Below, piece by piece: positions 19,251 through 29,140 of a stretch of DNA of 64,000 nucleotides. Source of the DNA: CAWAVN01 sp963844315 (GTDB lineage Bacteria; Planctomycetota; Planctomycetia; Planctomycetales; Planctomycetaceae); contig CAWJOC010000034.1 in the NCBI GenBank assembly GCA_963844315.1, forward strand, positions 558,001-622,000. Reading direction: 5' to 3'. The position numbers were made by a program, and so were the translations under genes. The notes beneath the pieces are model-generated. The model saw only the letters and a list, made by a program, of their open reading frames with translations. It was not told the DNA's origin and did no database searches. Position 1 is the first letter of the stretch, and the number at the start of each line of letters is the position of its first letter.

Positions 19251-19303
19251 TGGGGACGACCCTTGAGTTTTTTGAAGGCTTGAAACGGCTGAGAAACAAT
19301 TTG

Positions 19304-20914
19304 CTAGGAGAAGAACACGCTCGCAATGGCCTGGGCGCGATTGCTGAGACTGTCCATCAAAGGGCCGCAGATCCCCAACAAAATGACGGGCAGCGTGATG
19401 ATCCCGACATAGCACACCGAATTGAGCGGCACATCGGCCAGCCTGGCTCCACTGGGCCTGGGGTTAATGAACATCGCCTTTAAGACCCGGACGTAATAAA
19501 ACAGGCTGAAGACCGTGTTCAATCCGGCGATGCCCAACAGCGCCCACATCGACCAGTGCAGTTTTCCCGCTTGGATCAGCGATGCGAAAATGTACCACTT
19601 CCCAAAAAATCCCCCGAAGGGCGGCATTCCCACCAGGCTGAACATGCAAATCAGCATGAACACGCACAGGGCCGGGCATTGGCTGGCAAGCCCGTTGTAA
19701 TCCTCGATTTCCTCGCTATAGATTTCGTTGCGGATCATGGCGACAATCGCGAATGCGCCCAAGTTCATAAACAAATAGACGCCCAGATAAAACAGCAGCC
19801 CCCCGATGGCGCGTTGAATGTTGAACATCGAATCTCCCGGATCGCTGTCCGAGACCTGGTGCATCAGGACCATCAAGGCGGCAACGGCCATCAACATGTA
19901 ACCGGCATGGGCAATCGTGGAATATGCGAGTAGCCGCTTGATATTGGTTTGGGCATACGCGGCGAGATTCCCGAAAGTCACCGTGACGGCGGCGATGACG
20001 CCCAGCCCAATCCCCAAACCCAACTTGAGTTGCGAGAGCACCGCCGGATCCGTTCCAGCCAATGCGATGCAAAACCGGACCAAAAGCGCGAATGCGGCGG
20101 CTTTAGAAGCCACCGAAAGAAAGCCCGCGACCTCGGCGGCCGCTCCTTCAAAGGCATCCGGGCACCAAAAGTGCAGTGGAAACAGCGACAACTTAAATGC
20201 GATTCCCACCAAAACCAACGCCGCGCCGAACGCAATCAGCCGCATGTTGGGATCGGACAGGCTCGCATCGGAACCGGCCACCAAGACAATTTTTGAAGCC
20301 AGTTCCGGAAGGTTGGCCGTCCCCAAAAGTCCCGCGAGCAAACTAATCCCATAGAGCATCACTCCCGCCGCCCCCGCGCCGTAGACCACGTATTTGAGGG
20401 CCGCTTCGCTGCCGGTTTTTCGTCCTTTGAGGAACCCGACCATCACATAGCTGGGAACGCTGGTCATCTCCACGCCGAGAAACACTATCAGCAGATGGTT
20501 GGCTGAGGACATCAGCATCATGCCGATGGTGGATCCCAAAAGCAGCGTGTAAAAATCCGGTCCATCTTCATCGTCGGGAATCCCCGTCAGCACCGTGAGC
20601 GCGATGACGAGAATCACAAACAGCAGCAGAAACAATCGGAAGAACACGGTGAATTGGTCGTAAATCAACAGCCCCGTGAAAATCTCCGTAGTGCTGATCG
20701 CCCCGCTGAACTGATCCCAGGCGACAAAGAATGCGGCGAACGATCCGCCCAGGGCCACCCAGTAAGGCGAGAACATGCGGTCGCCGTTAAACAATCGCCA
20801 AAATAGCAAGGCCAGAATCGTCGCGCACAACACCAATTCGGGGAAGAACAACTCCACCGATTTGGGAGTGTCGGCTTGCACCAGGGGTTCAAAAATCTGC
20901 TGGAAAGTGTTCAT
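19304..20914 (-). CDS. nuoN: NADH-quinone oxidoreductase subunit N
   Basis: A 536-residue polytopic membrane protein, one of three antiporter-like proton-pumping subunits of complex I. The core motifs are clear: FLGVEMTSVPSYVMVGF (conserved Glu of TM5), KLSLFPLHFWCPDAFEGA (conserved Lys of TM7) and KRLLAYSTIAHAGYMLM (TM8 region). Fourteen or so helices are expected. It is the last nuo gene of the minus-strand series, 68 bases after nuoM. Frame and length are intact. Confidence 0.95.
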   Translation of the reverse strand: MNTFQQIFEPLVQADTPKSVELFFPELVLCATILALLFWRLFNGDRMFSPYWVALGGSFAAFFVAWDQFSGAISTTEIFTGLLIYDQFTVFFRLFLLLFVILVIALTVLTGIPDDEDGPDFYTLLLGSTIGMMLMSSANHLLIVFLGVEMTSVPSYVMVGFLKGRKTGSEAALKYVVYGAGAAGVMLYGISLLAGLLGTANLPELASKIVLVAGSDASLSDPNMRLIAFGAALVLVGIAFKLSLFPLHFWCPDAFEGAAAEVAGFLSVASKAAAFALLVRFCIALAGTDPAVLSQLKLGLGIGLGVIAAVTVTFGNLAAYAQTNIKRLLAYSTIAHAGYMLMAVAALMVLMHQVSDSDPGDSMFNIQRAIGGLLFYLGVYLFMNLGAFAIVAMIRNEIYSEEIEDYNGLASQCPALCVFMLICMFSLVGMPPFGGFFGKWYIFASLIQAGKLHWSMWALLGIAGLNTVFSLFYYVRVLKAMFINPRPSGARLADVPLNSVCYVGIITLPVILLGICGPLMDSLSNRAQAIASVFFS

Positions 20915-20982
20915 GGAGGGTGTTTTCTCAAGCCGCCGCGCCGGACGAATTCAGAGAGGATTTCACGACCTAAGAATGATTA

Positions 20983-22600
20983 CTAGTTGCTTGCCGTGCT
21001 CACGTAGCCCGCGGCGGCTTCGTATCCTTTTTGGAGCGTGACCACAAGTTGCTCGGTGGAATGCTCCATCAGGTCGAACATCAGTCGGGGATAAACGCCC
21101 AAGACGATGGCGGCCACCAACAGGACGCTCGCAATTAACGTTTCCCGCCCGTTCATGGGAAGCAGTGCCTCCGGATGCGGGCCTTTGTATTCCGGTCCCA
21201 GGTACACCCTTTGAATGGTCCAAAGGATATAGCCCGCCGTCAAAATCACGCCCGAAGCCGCGATGACCGCGAGGATCGGCGAGTAGCTCCAAGTGCTTAA
21301 GACCACGAACACTTCCCCGATGAATCCGCAAAGCCCCGGTAGCCCCAGCCCCGCGAAGAAGATGCCGATGGCCAATGAGGAATAAAGTGGCATCTTGCCC
21401 ATCAGACCCCCGAACTGATTGAGGTCGCGATGGTGCACGCGGTCGTAAATCACGCCGACCATAAAGAACATGCCGGCGGAAGACACGCCGTGGGCCAGCA
21501 TCTGGAACATCGCCCCGTTCATGCCCATGTGCCAATAGTCCTTGTTGGCCAGGCTGCCATCGGGATTCAGGTTCCAAATGGCGATCCCAATAATCACATA
21601 GCCCATGTGGCTGACGGAGCTATAAGCCACCAGCCGTTTGAAGTCGGTCTGCGCGAGCGCGGCGAAGGCTCCGTAGATAATGCTGAAGGCCCCGATCAAG
21701 ACCAGCGTGTACGCCGCGTATTGCGTGCCAAAAGGGCAAAGCGGAAACGCAATCCTGAGCATGCCGTAGCCGCCCATCTTGAGCAGCACCCCCGCCAGGA
21801 TCATGCTGATCGGCGTGGGGGCTTCGACGTGGGCATCGGGAAGCCAGGTGTGGAACGGGAACGTGGGAACTTTGATCGCAAAGCCGATGAACAGCAGAAT
21901 GAACGCCGTGATCTGCAAATTCTGGTTGGCGAAGATCGTGCCTTCCTCGGCCAACGTCGCCATGCGGGCGAGGTCGATCAGGTCGAAGTTCATGTTGCTG
22001 CCGAAGTAGAACATCAGGATCGCGATCAGGATCAACACGCTGCCTGCCAGCGTATACAGGAAGAACTTGATCGCCGCGTATTCCTTGCGGGGTCCGCCCC
22101 AAATGCCGATCAGGAAATACATCGGGAGCAGCATCACTTCCCAGAACACGTAAAACAGGAAGAAGTCGAGCGCGAGGAACACCCCCATCATCCCGGTTTC
22201 CAAAAGCAGGAACAAAATCAAGTACAGCCGCACTTGCTTCGTGATGCCCCACGACGCCAGCATGGCCAAGGCGCTGACAAACCCTGTCAAGAGAACGAGC
22301 GGCAGGCTGATGCCATCGTAGCCTAGTTTGTAATGGATGTTCCAACTGGGAATCCAAGGCAGGCTGACGCCGCGAACTTCTTCGCCCGCTTCCTGGCCGC
22401 CTTCTGCGGTCGTCACCGTTTGCACCGGTTGGATGCCGGGATCCTTGGGGTCATAATCCCCCAAGAGGAACAAAGAGCACACGAAAGTCAGAATCGTCGC
22501 CCCCAACGCGCGAATCGCGCATTTCCTCTTCGGCGTTTTTGTTGAAGAACAACAGGAATATCGCACCCAAGGTGGGGAGGAAGATTGTCAGGGTGAGCAT
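20983..22600 (-). CDS. nuoM: NADH-quinone oxidoreductase subunit M; frameshifted near start
   Basis: About 538 residues. The start MLTLTIFLPTLGAIFLLFF at 22600 is in a different frame from the bulk; one extra A in the run at 22522-22524 (coding GAGGAAATGC) causes the shift. The rest is a typical NuoM: FLALDFFLFYVFWEVMLLPMY, KVPTFPFHTWLPDAHVEAPT and KRLVAYSSVSHMGYV, with the proton-channel Glu and Lys residues. An acidic loop (about residues 45-75) is longer than usual. It belongs to the nuoH-N series; a 270-base repeat-filled gap separates it from nuoL. Confidence 0.92.
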
Positions 22601-22655
22601 TGTCCCGCGCGATCCCTTCTATAACTTTTCGTTGGTGTTTTTTGATTTGGTCTTG

Positions 22656-22837
22656 TCCCCTCTCGAAAGGAAAGGGGTTAAGTCTTCGTGTCCCCTCTCA
22701 TTTGAGAGGAGGGTTAGCTCTTCTTGTCCCCTCTCCCCTTGGGAGAGGGTTAGGGTGAGGGGTGGTTTAATCAGCGTCCAACTTGGCTCGTCCCCCTCAT
22801 CCGGCCTTCGGCCACCTTCTCCCTCAGGGAGAAGGGA
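22656..22837. repeat. Cluster of CCCCTCTC-type hairpin repeats between nuoL and nuoM
   Basis: At least three short palindromes lie in tandem: CCCTCTCA-TT-TGAGAGG, CCCTCTCCC-CTT-GGGAGAGGG and CCTTCTCCCT-C-AGGGAGAAGG, with a looser copy before them (CCCCTCTCGAAAGGAAAGGGG-like) and a GGCC-TTC-GGCC. Sequences like TTGGGAGAGGGTTAGGGTGA are common dispersed intergenic repeats in many bacteria. Being inside the operon they would fold in the mRNA and could protect or attenuate it (inference). Confidence 0.8.
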
Positions 22838-22870
22838 CATTTCATAGTTTCTTGCTATTTGTAGACTGCT

Positions 22871-25248
22871 TTACGAACTCAAAATCGGCACAAGCAGGGC
22901 CAAGGCTCCGACGGTGATCAAAATGGTCAGGATATAGGTCCGGAGTTGTCCGGTTTGAATCTGGCGCAACCCGACGCCGACGGCATGGGTTTTCTCGCCC
23001 ATGACTTGCACGAATCCATCCACGGCCCTCTCATCGAACCAGCGGTCCCAAGTGGCGACCTTAACGCACATGGCCGCGAGCCAATGCAAAAATCCGTCCA
23101 AGATTTTCTTGTCAATCGCTGTCATCCCCCGGCCGACGAAATGCGCTGGGCGAACGAACATGGCGTCGTAGAGTTCATCGAACTGCCATTTCTCCACCAA
23201 AAAGCCATGCACGCCGGCGAATTGTTTCTTGATGTCCGCCGGATCCACCACTCGCACCCCATACACGATGAAGGCCAAGATCGCCCCGGCGAAAGCCACC
23301 ATCAACGCATAGAGGCCCGCTTCCGCGTGGACTTCGTGTACCTCATGATGGCCGGGCAAGGTGATGGGCATGCCCATTAGACCCACGGATTCTTGCTTAT
23401 GGGCGAAGGCCGCCGGTTCGCTGCCGATGATGGTTTCATAGAGCGGACCCTGCTCTCCGCCCACGGCACAAAATGCCGCGAAGACAGCGAGCACCACGAG
23501 CGGCCCCGTCATCACCCACGGGGATTCGTGGACGTGCTCGTAAACGTGATGGTCCCTCGGTTCGCCCCAGAACGTATAGAACCACAGCCGGAACATATAG
23601 AACGCCGTCAATCCCGCCGTGATCAGCGGGATGATGAACAGCAGCATGTGAACGGGATTCTCATACATATACGCCAAGGCGGTGGCGATGATGGCATCCT
23701 TGGAGTGGTAGCCCGAAAACGCGATCGGAGTAAATGGAATGGCCAATCCGCAAATCGCAATCACCCCGACGAGCATGGTCATGGCGGTGATGGGCATTTT
23801 CTTCAACAGGCCGCCCATGCGGGGCATTTCCTGGACGTGATGGCAGCCCACAATCACGCTGCCCGCCGCCAGAAACATCAGCGACTTGAAGAACGCATGC
23901 GTAAACAGGTGAAACAACCCCGCACCCCAACCGGCCAGTCCCAAAGCCAGCATCATGTAACCCAACTGGCTGATCGTGGAATACGCCAACACCCGCTTGA
24001 TATCGGTGGCGACAAGAGCAATCGTCGCTCCCAGGAACAACGTAATGCAGCCGACGTAGGCGATGACTAACAGCACCTCGGGCAAGAACATCGGGTCGAA
24101 GCGGGCGGTCAAATACACCCCGGCGGCGACCATCGTGGCGGAGTGCACAAGGGCCGATACGGGCGTCGGCCCTTCCATCGCATCGGGAAGCCAGGTCTGC
24201 AAGCGGGAACTGGGCACTTTTTCCAATGCAACCGCCAAACACTCCCACGCCTGCCAGGACTAAGAGCCAATACGGAATGGTTTTCGCGGGCGGTGCTCTC
24301 GCCTTCTTCCGCATGAGGACCGGTTTGAAGTTCGACCACGGCCTGGCCATCTTCGGTGCGTTCCAAGTCGATGTGCCCGTGAGGATCGGCGATCATCGTA
24401 AACAGACCCGGCTGTTTTGTGCCGGCTTCATCTCCGGTGGGCAAACCGCCGAAGCTGAACGTGCCAAAATACGTCCAGATCACCATCATGCCGATCAGGA
24501 ATCCGAAGTCCCCCACGCGGTTCATGATGAAGGCTTTGTTGGCGGCAGTGCTGGCGGATTTGCGTTCAATATAGAACCCGATGAGCAAATAGCTCGAAAC
24601 ACCCACGAGTTCCCAGAAGATGAACACCATCAAGATGCTGCCCGAAATCACGATGCCTAGCATCGAGAAGCTGAACAGCGACATATAGGCGAAAAAGCGA
24701 TAGTATCGCCCTGGCCGATGGAAGTGCCCGCCATCGTGGGTATGCACTTCATGATCGACATGGTCCTCGGTGAGTTCATCGCTCATGTAGCCCATCGCGA
24801 ACACATGAATGCAGGTGGCGATTAACGTCACCATCATGAACATCGCCAAGGTCAGGCTGTCGATATAGTACTCCAGCCCAATCGTCAAATCGCCAAAATT
24901 ACCAAGCGTGTACCACAGGCCGGAGAACACCGCCGGTTTCGCATGGGTCTCTTCTGCGGGTTCAGCGGAGGCTTCCGCATCCGGGGAGTGGGCTTCGCCT
25001 TCTTCCGCGTGTTCTTCAGAGGCGGAAAACACCGCCCAGTGCGTTTCGGTGCCCCAGGAAATAAACGCGGCCACGCTCAAGGCGAATCCCGCGCCGATGC
25101 AAAACACCGCAACCCCGGCGGAGGCTTTGGACTTCCGATTGAAACCCGGGAACATTGGGGTAAAGATTTGGATGACGAACCCCAACAACGGCAATAAAAG
25201 CGCCGCCAGGAGAAGGTTCGGAACTAAATCCGCCGCATTGAAGGACAT
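22871..25248 (-). CDS. nuoL: NADH-quinone oxidoreductase subunit L; two frameshifts
   Basis: About 791 residues after correction, longer than the usual ~620. Breaks lie near 24289 (extra base in a CCC run on the coding strand, joining ...ESTA to KTIPYWLLVLAGVG) and near 24201 (joining AQFPL to QTWLPDAMEGPTPVS). Conserved parts include the FWELVGVSSYLLIGFYI helix, SAQFPLQTWLPDAMEGPTPV and KRVLAYSTISQLGYMMLALG. Extra length comes from two hydrophilic loops rich in Glu, His and Ala (around residues 76-105 and 285-325). NuoL carries the lateral helix and pumps protons at the distal end of complex I. Confidence 0.9.
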
Positions 25249-25304
25249 GAGATTCTCGTGTTTCCAAATGTCATTAAGACCCGCAGGAAGAGCGGTTGAT
25301 TCCG

Positions 25305-25613
25305 CTAGTTCTTCAAGGCATCCCCACGGTCCACATCAATGGTGAGATGGTTGTTATAGAAGTTTAAGGCAATCGCCAAGGCGACCGCGGCTTCGGCGGC
25401 GGCGAGAACAATCACGAACAACGACACAATCTGCCCGTCCAAGCCAAGCGGCGTGAAATGGGCGAAGGCGACGAAGTTCACATTGGCGCCGTTCAGCACC
25501 AACTCCACGCCCATCAAAACGCCGATGCCATTTCGTTTGGTGGCCATGCACACGACCCCCGCCACGAACAGGATCGCGCCCACGCCAAGATATTCCGTCA
25601 ATCCGACACTCAT
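25305..25613 (-). CDS. nuoK: NADH-quinone oxidoreductase subunit K
   Basis: A 102-residue protein with three transmembrane helices and the expected conserved glutamates: MGVELVLNGANVNFVAF in helix 2 and LAAAEAAVALAIALNFY in helix 3. These carry the proton path next to NuoJ. Length and motifs match NuoK exactly. It is 35 bases after nuoJ and 56 bases before nuoL in the same transcript. Confidence 0.96.
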   Translation of the reverse strand: MSVGLTEYLGVGAILFVAGVVCMATKRNGIGVLMGVELVLNGANVNFVAFAHFTPLGLDGQIVSLFVIVLAAAEAAVALAIALNFYNNHLTIDVDRGDALKN

Positions 25614-25648
25614 TTCAAATCCTCACATCGTCGCTACTCATCACGGAA

Positions 25649-26508
25649 TTAAAGGGTCGGGTCCACGCGGCGTTTGGCCCGCGCCAAGTAGGCCGCACCA
25701 ATCAGCACCACCAATAAATGCACGGACGCGATTTCAAAAGGCAGAAGATAACCGCTCGAAAGCTCCGTGGCAGTCGCCGAGCCTTCCTCGTGGGCGGAAT
25801 GCGATTTTTGTTGGAGTCGGACGGTGTAAAACCCCTCGCTGATTTTCACCAAGCCTTCCGGTGAATTCAGGTTTTGTCGGGGCGGGAACCTAAAAGCCCA
25901 AACCCCAAGGGCCGAATCGTCCCGCCCGTTTCGGAGGAGGGTGAATACTTTAGTCCCTTCCGTTCCAACAACCGTAAGAGTTGACTTTGCTCTTCGGTTG
26001 TGAGTTCACTCTCCGGCGCGTATTGAAAGACGTGCGTTCCATGGACTTCCGTGTGGTGGAAGGCCTCATGGAACAGATGGTCGAGTTCTTCATCGGTAAT
26101 GGCATCGTGGATCTCGCCGTATTTTTCTTCCGTAAAGACCACCTGCCGGAGAATGGAACGGTCCCAATTGACCGCTTTTAATGTCATGAAAGAAACTAAG
26201 AACACCGCCACCCCGGTGGCAGCCACGGCGATCAAGTTGCCGGGCGACATTTTGAGTTGGTTATAAGGTCCGCTGGCCGTGAGCATCACGCCGAAGATGA
26301 GCAGCACCACCGTGCCGCCGACGTAAACCAAAAGCTGGGTCGCGGCGACGAAATCCGCGTGCAAGAGAAAGAACAAACCGGCGGTGGATCCCAAGGAGAC
26401 GATCAGCCAGAACGCCATGCGGACGACGTTCTGCGTCATCACGACGGCAACCGCTCCCAAACCCGCCCCTAAAGCCAACAGCCAAAAGACTAAGGTTCCC
26501 GCAGTCAT
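25649..26508 (-). CDS. nuoJ: NADH-quinone oxidoreductase subunit J; frameshifted, long insert
   Basis: About 286 residues, far longer than the usual 160-200. The first part is a standard NuoJ (MAFWLIVSLGSTAGLFFLLH; QLLVYVGGTVVLLIFGVML). A hydrophilic insert of about 100 residues follows, rich in His and Glu (DEELDHLFHEAFHHTEVHG), before the last helix (LPFEIASVHLLVVLIGAAYL). The frame breaks at 25879-25882, where a C run is one base short, joining GSRPR to QNLNSPEGLVKISEGF. Its ATG overlaps the nuoH stop by 4 bases, so the genes are coupled and no nuoI can lie between them. Confidence 0.9.
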
Positions 26509-27821
26509 CGTTCCGTCCTTTCCGCAGGAGAGATTGGCCCGGCGGAAAGCATCACGACCGGCGGTTTGTTGTCGTCTTGTTGTTCGGTGACTTCAGGCGC
26601 TGCGCTGACCCTGGCCGGTCTGGGAGCCAATTCTCCTAATGGACTTATCGAGATCGTCGGGCGGCCCAAAGCACTCAACAGAATCAACGGCCAAAGCGTG
26701 GCTCCCAAAAACAGAAAGCAACTGATGGGAACCAGATACTTGAGGCACGTCATCATCACCTGGTCGATCCGCAACCGGGGAAATGTCCAGCGGACCCAAA
26801 TCTGCACGACAACCAGAATGGACGCTTTGGTCACAATGACAACCATGCCGATCAGATGAATGACATAGGCCCCTAAGTTGAAATTGACGCCGAGAACGCT
26901 CCAGGTCGGCCCGGCGGGCGGGTTATCCAGCAAGCTGCTGAGAACCGGAAGCCCCGTGTTCCAACCGCCCAAAAACAGGATCGCGGCCACCATGCTCACC
27001 AGAAACATCGCGGCGTATTCGGCCATGAAGAAGAACGACCACCGCATGCCGCTGTATTCGGTGTGAAAGCCGCCGACGAGTTCACTTTCGGCTTCGGCGA
27101 GGTCGAACGGAGCCCGCTTGCAACCGGCGGTCGCCACGGTGAAGTACACGAAGAAGGCAATGAAGGTGAACGGGTTATTGAAGATCAGCCAGTTGGTGAA
27201 AAGCCCACGCTGATAATCGCCGATTACGGCGAGATCCAAGGAGCCAACCGCCACGATGGGGACCAGTCCGCAAATGGCGAGTGGGATTTCGTAGCTCACC
27301 ATCTGGGCGGATTCCCGCATGCCGCCGAACAGCGACCACTTCGAGCCGCTGGAATAACCGGCGAGAATAATCCCGATGACTTCCAAGGACAGAATGGCCA
27401 AGAGCAAAAACAATCCGATGTCCGAAGCCACCGCGACCCAAGTGCTGCTGAAGGGTAGGACCATGAAGGCACAAAACGCGGCGATGCAGGCGAGATAGGG
27501 AGCCATGCGGAACAGCATGCCATCCGCCGCTTTGGGAATCAGGTCTTCTTTTTGGATGAGTTTGACGCCATCCGCCAGCCCTTGCAGCCAGCCGAATTTT
27601 CCACCCACGCGCGTCGGTCCCAGGCGGTCTTGAATCCGCCCGGACACTTTCCGCTCAGCCCAGATGAAGATCAACGGAACCAAGGCGAAAAGGTGAACCA
27701 AAACCACCGCATGAAACAACGCCGCCAAAATCGCAGCCACGGTCGGGCTGATTTCCCCAACGAGGGGCAGCCGCGTGATCTTTGAGATGGATGCCGTCGA
27801 TTCCGCAAAGAGTCCAGGCAT
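26505..27821 (-). CDS. nuoH: NADH-quinone oxidoreductase subunit H
   Basis: A 438-residue membrane protein forming the quinone-binding chamber at the junction of the two complex I arms. Conserved loops are present: WAERKVSGRIQDRLGPTRVG, LQGLADGVKLIQKED and PFDLAEAESELVGGFHTEYSGM. I chose ATG 27821 (MPGLFAESTASISK); the open frame runs further upstream but that part translates intergenic DNA. The C-terminal ~70 residues are a Pro-rich hydrophilic tail not found in short homologues. It is the first gene of the local nuo transcript. Confidence 0.94.
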   Translation of the reverse strand: MPGLFAESTASISKITRLPLVGEISPTVAAILAALFHAVVLVHLFALVPLIFIWAERKVSGRIQDRLGPTRVGGKFGWLQGLADGVKLIQKEDLIPKAADGMLFRMAPYLACIAAFCAFMVLPFSSTWVAVASDIGLFLLLAILSLEVIGIILAGYSSGSKWSLFGGMRESAQMVSYEIPLAICGLVPIVAVGSLDLAVIGDYQRGLFTNWLIFNNPFTFIAFFVYFTVATAGCKRAPFDLAEAESELVGGFHTEYSGMRWSFFFMAEYAAMFLVSMVAAILFLGGWNTGLPVLSSLLDNPPAGPTWSVLGVNFNLGAYVIHLIGMVVIVTKASILVVVQIWVRWTFPRLRIDQVMMTCLKYLVPISCFLFLGATLWPLILLSALGRPTISISPLGELAPRPARVSAAPEVTEQQDDNKPPVVMLSAGPISPAERTER

Positions 27822-28042
27822 GAAGGGCAATCGCTGACAAAGAAGAAAGAGCGTCGGAGTGAAGCCAATCACCCCCAACCGGCCTGAACTATGCCAAATC
27901 ACCCCCAGGGATTCAAGGGACCCAAGTGCTAAAAATCCCAGAGGTTTGGGATCATGGACCAGGAGACTGGGTTTTCTCAGAATTGAGAACTTTTCCCGCA
28001 GGAAAGCGCTCTCCCATGCCACGACTGATCGGAAAACAAAAA
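27822..28042. promoter_or_regulatory. Upstream region of the nuoH-N operon
   Basis: The 221 bases between the terminator at 28043 and the nuoH start hold no gene and must carry the promoter of the complex I membrane-arm operon. I see no clear -10/-35 pair. The sequence CCAAATCACCCCCAGGGATTC repeats loosely (CCAATCACCCCCAACC and CAAATCACCCCCAGGG at about 27867 and 27896), a possible direct repeat 29 bases apart that could be an operator. Confidence 0.35.
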
Positions 28043-28064
28043 CGCCCGGAAACAATTCCGGGCG
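28043..28064 (-). terminator. Rho-independent terminator after the cyclase-repeat gene
   Basis: Stem CGCCCGGAA / TTCCGGGCG with loop ACAA. On the minus strand it is followed by TTTTTGTTTTCC. It is 30 bases downstream of the stop at 28094 and separates that gene from the nuo operon. Confidence 0.9.
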
Positions 28065-28093
28065 GGCCGAGAAGAATGGCCGAATCAAGTCCA

Positions 28094-29140
28094 CTAACGC
28101 TGATAGATGGGCAAGTACCCTTTGCCGAGTTGCAGAATCGTGGCATTGATGGCCGTCGTATAAACCGCGCCGATGTGCCCATCCGTCCAAGCGCCTTTGT
28201 TCTGCCCGGCGGTGGTTTGGGTTTTGACCAACTGCCCGCCGATGTCATCCAGGTATTTGGGCCATTGATCTTCCATGCGGTACATCACTTGGGCGTAATA
28301 GTAATGGGTGTAGTGCCAATGCCCCGAAAGTTGCGAGGAGGAAGCGGCCGGCCAGACGTTCTTCTTGCAAAAATCCAGCATCAGTTTAGCCCGTTCGGAT
28401 TCGTATTCGCCAAAACTGAACATGGCGGCGACCCCGGCGGCGGTAATGGGCGGACGTGCTCCGCCGCCGCGAATGCTGTATTGCACGCCCCCGGCTTGGG
28501 AACCGGTTTTGATCGTGCATTTCCAGACATATTCCTTGCCGCGGTCGATGATGGCCTTGGGGACGGGAATCCCGGCATCCCGGCAGGCCCTGAGACCTTG
28601 CACTTGCGTGATGCAAGTCGAGCCTTCATCGAAATTGTTGCCGTCCTTTGCCGAGACGTAGCCCCAGCCGCCTTCGGGGGTTTGGGCATCCGCGCAAAAC
28701 TCGACCGCCTTGGTCAAAACCCGCCTCAGCTCCGTGCGGCGTTCCGCATCTTCTTCCTCGCCATAAACTTGCGAGAGAAACAGCATCGAAAAGCCATGCC
28801 CGTAGGTGTAGTGGTAATCGTTCTGAAAACCGATCAAACCATTCGGGCGCGACATGCCCACCAGATAATCCACAGCCAGCCGGACTTGTTTCGCATAAGG
28901 CCCCCGCGTGGTGGTGGAACCGCTCGCCAAGAGAGCATTGGCGGCAAGGGCGGTCATGGCGACCCGGTATTGCCCGCCCGCGGCTTCCCAATACCCTTGG
29001 CGGCGTTGGTCACGGGCCAGGAAATCTGTGGCCATTTGGATGGCCTGCTCGATTTTGGGATCCAGCTTTTCGGCGCGGGCCGAGGGGGGTGAAGTGAGCA
29101 ATCCCCAAGCGGTGAGTGCAAAAAGCAAGCGTCGCGTCAT
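28094..29140 (-). CDS. Secreted prenyltransferase/squalene-oxidase-repeat protein
   Basis: A 348-residue protein with a signal peptide (MTRRLLFALTAWGLLTS...ARA). The body is an alpha/alpha toroid of QW-like repeats: QRRQGYWEAAGGQYRVAMTA, QTPEGGWGYVSAKDG and GAWTDGHIGAVYTTAINA are the repeat signatures. Proteins of this kind, with a leading 'W...YR.ATTALA' unit, are frequent in planctomycetes; they are exported, and the catalytic Asp-box of true cyclases is not evident, so the activity is unknown. ATG 29140 gives a proper signal peptide, while the longer frame to 29224 does not. A terminator follows. Confidence 0.85.
   Translation of the reverse strand: MTRRLLFALTAWGLLTSPPSARAEKLDPKIEQAIQMATDFLARDQRRQGYWEAAGGQYRVAMTALAANALLASGSTTTRGPYAKQVRLAVDYLVGMSRPNGLIGFQNDYHYTYGHGFSMLFLSQVYGEEEDAERRTELRRVLTKAVEFCADAQTPEGGWGYVSAKDGNNFDEGSTCITQVQGLRACRDAGIPVPKAIIDRGKEYVWKCTIKTGSQAGGVQYSIRGGGARPPITAAGVAAMFSFGEYESERAKLMLDFCKKNVWPAASSSQLSGHWHYTHYYYAQVMYRMEDQWPKYLDDIGGQLVKTQTTAGQNKGAWTDGHIGAVYTTAINATILQLGKGYLPIYQR

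Noticed and set aside
21430..22326. 298-residue frame antisense to nuoM
   Set aside because: Gln/His/Arg-rich shadow without membrane or domain features; nuoM is certain on the other strand.
27822..28190. Longer N-terminus for nuoH
   Set aside because: NuoH proteins start near the first helix; the added 120 residues cross the terminator and upstream DNA.
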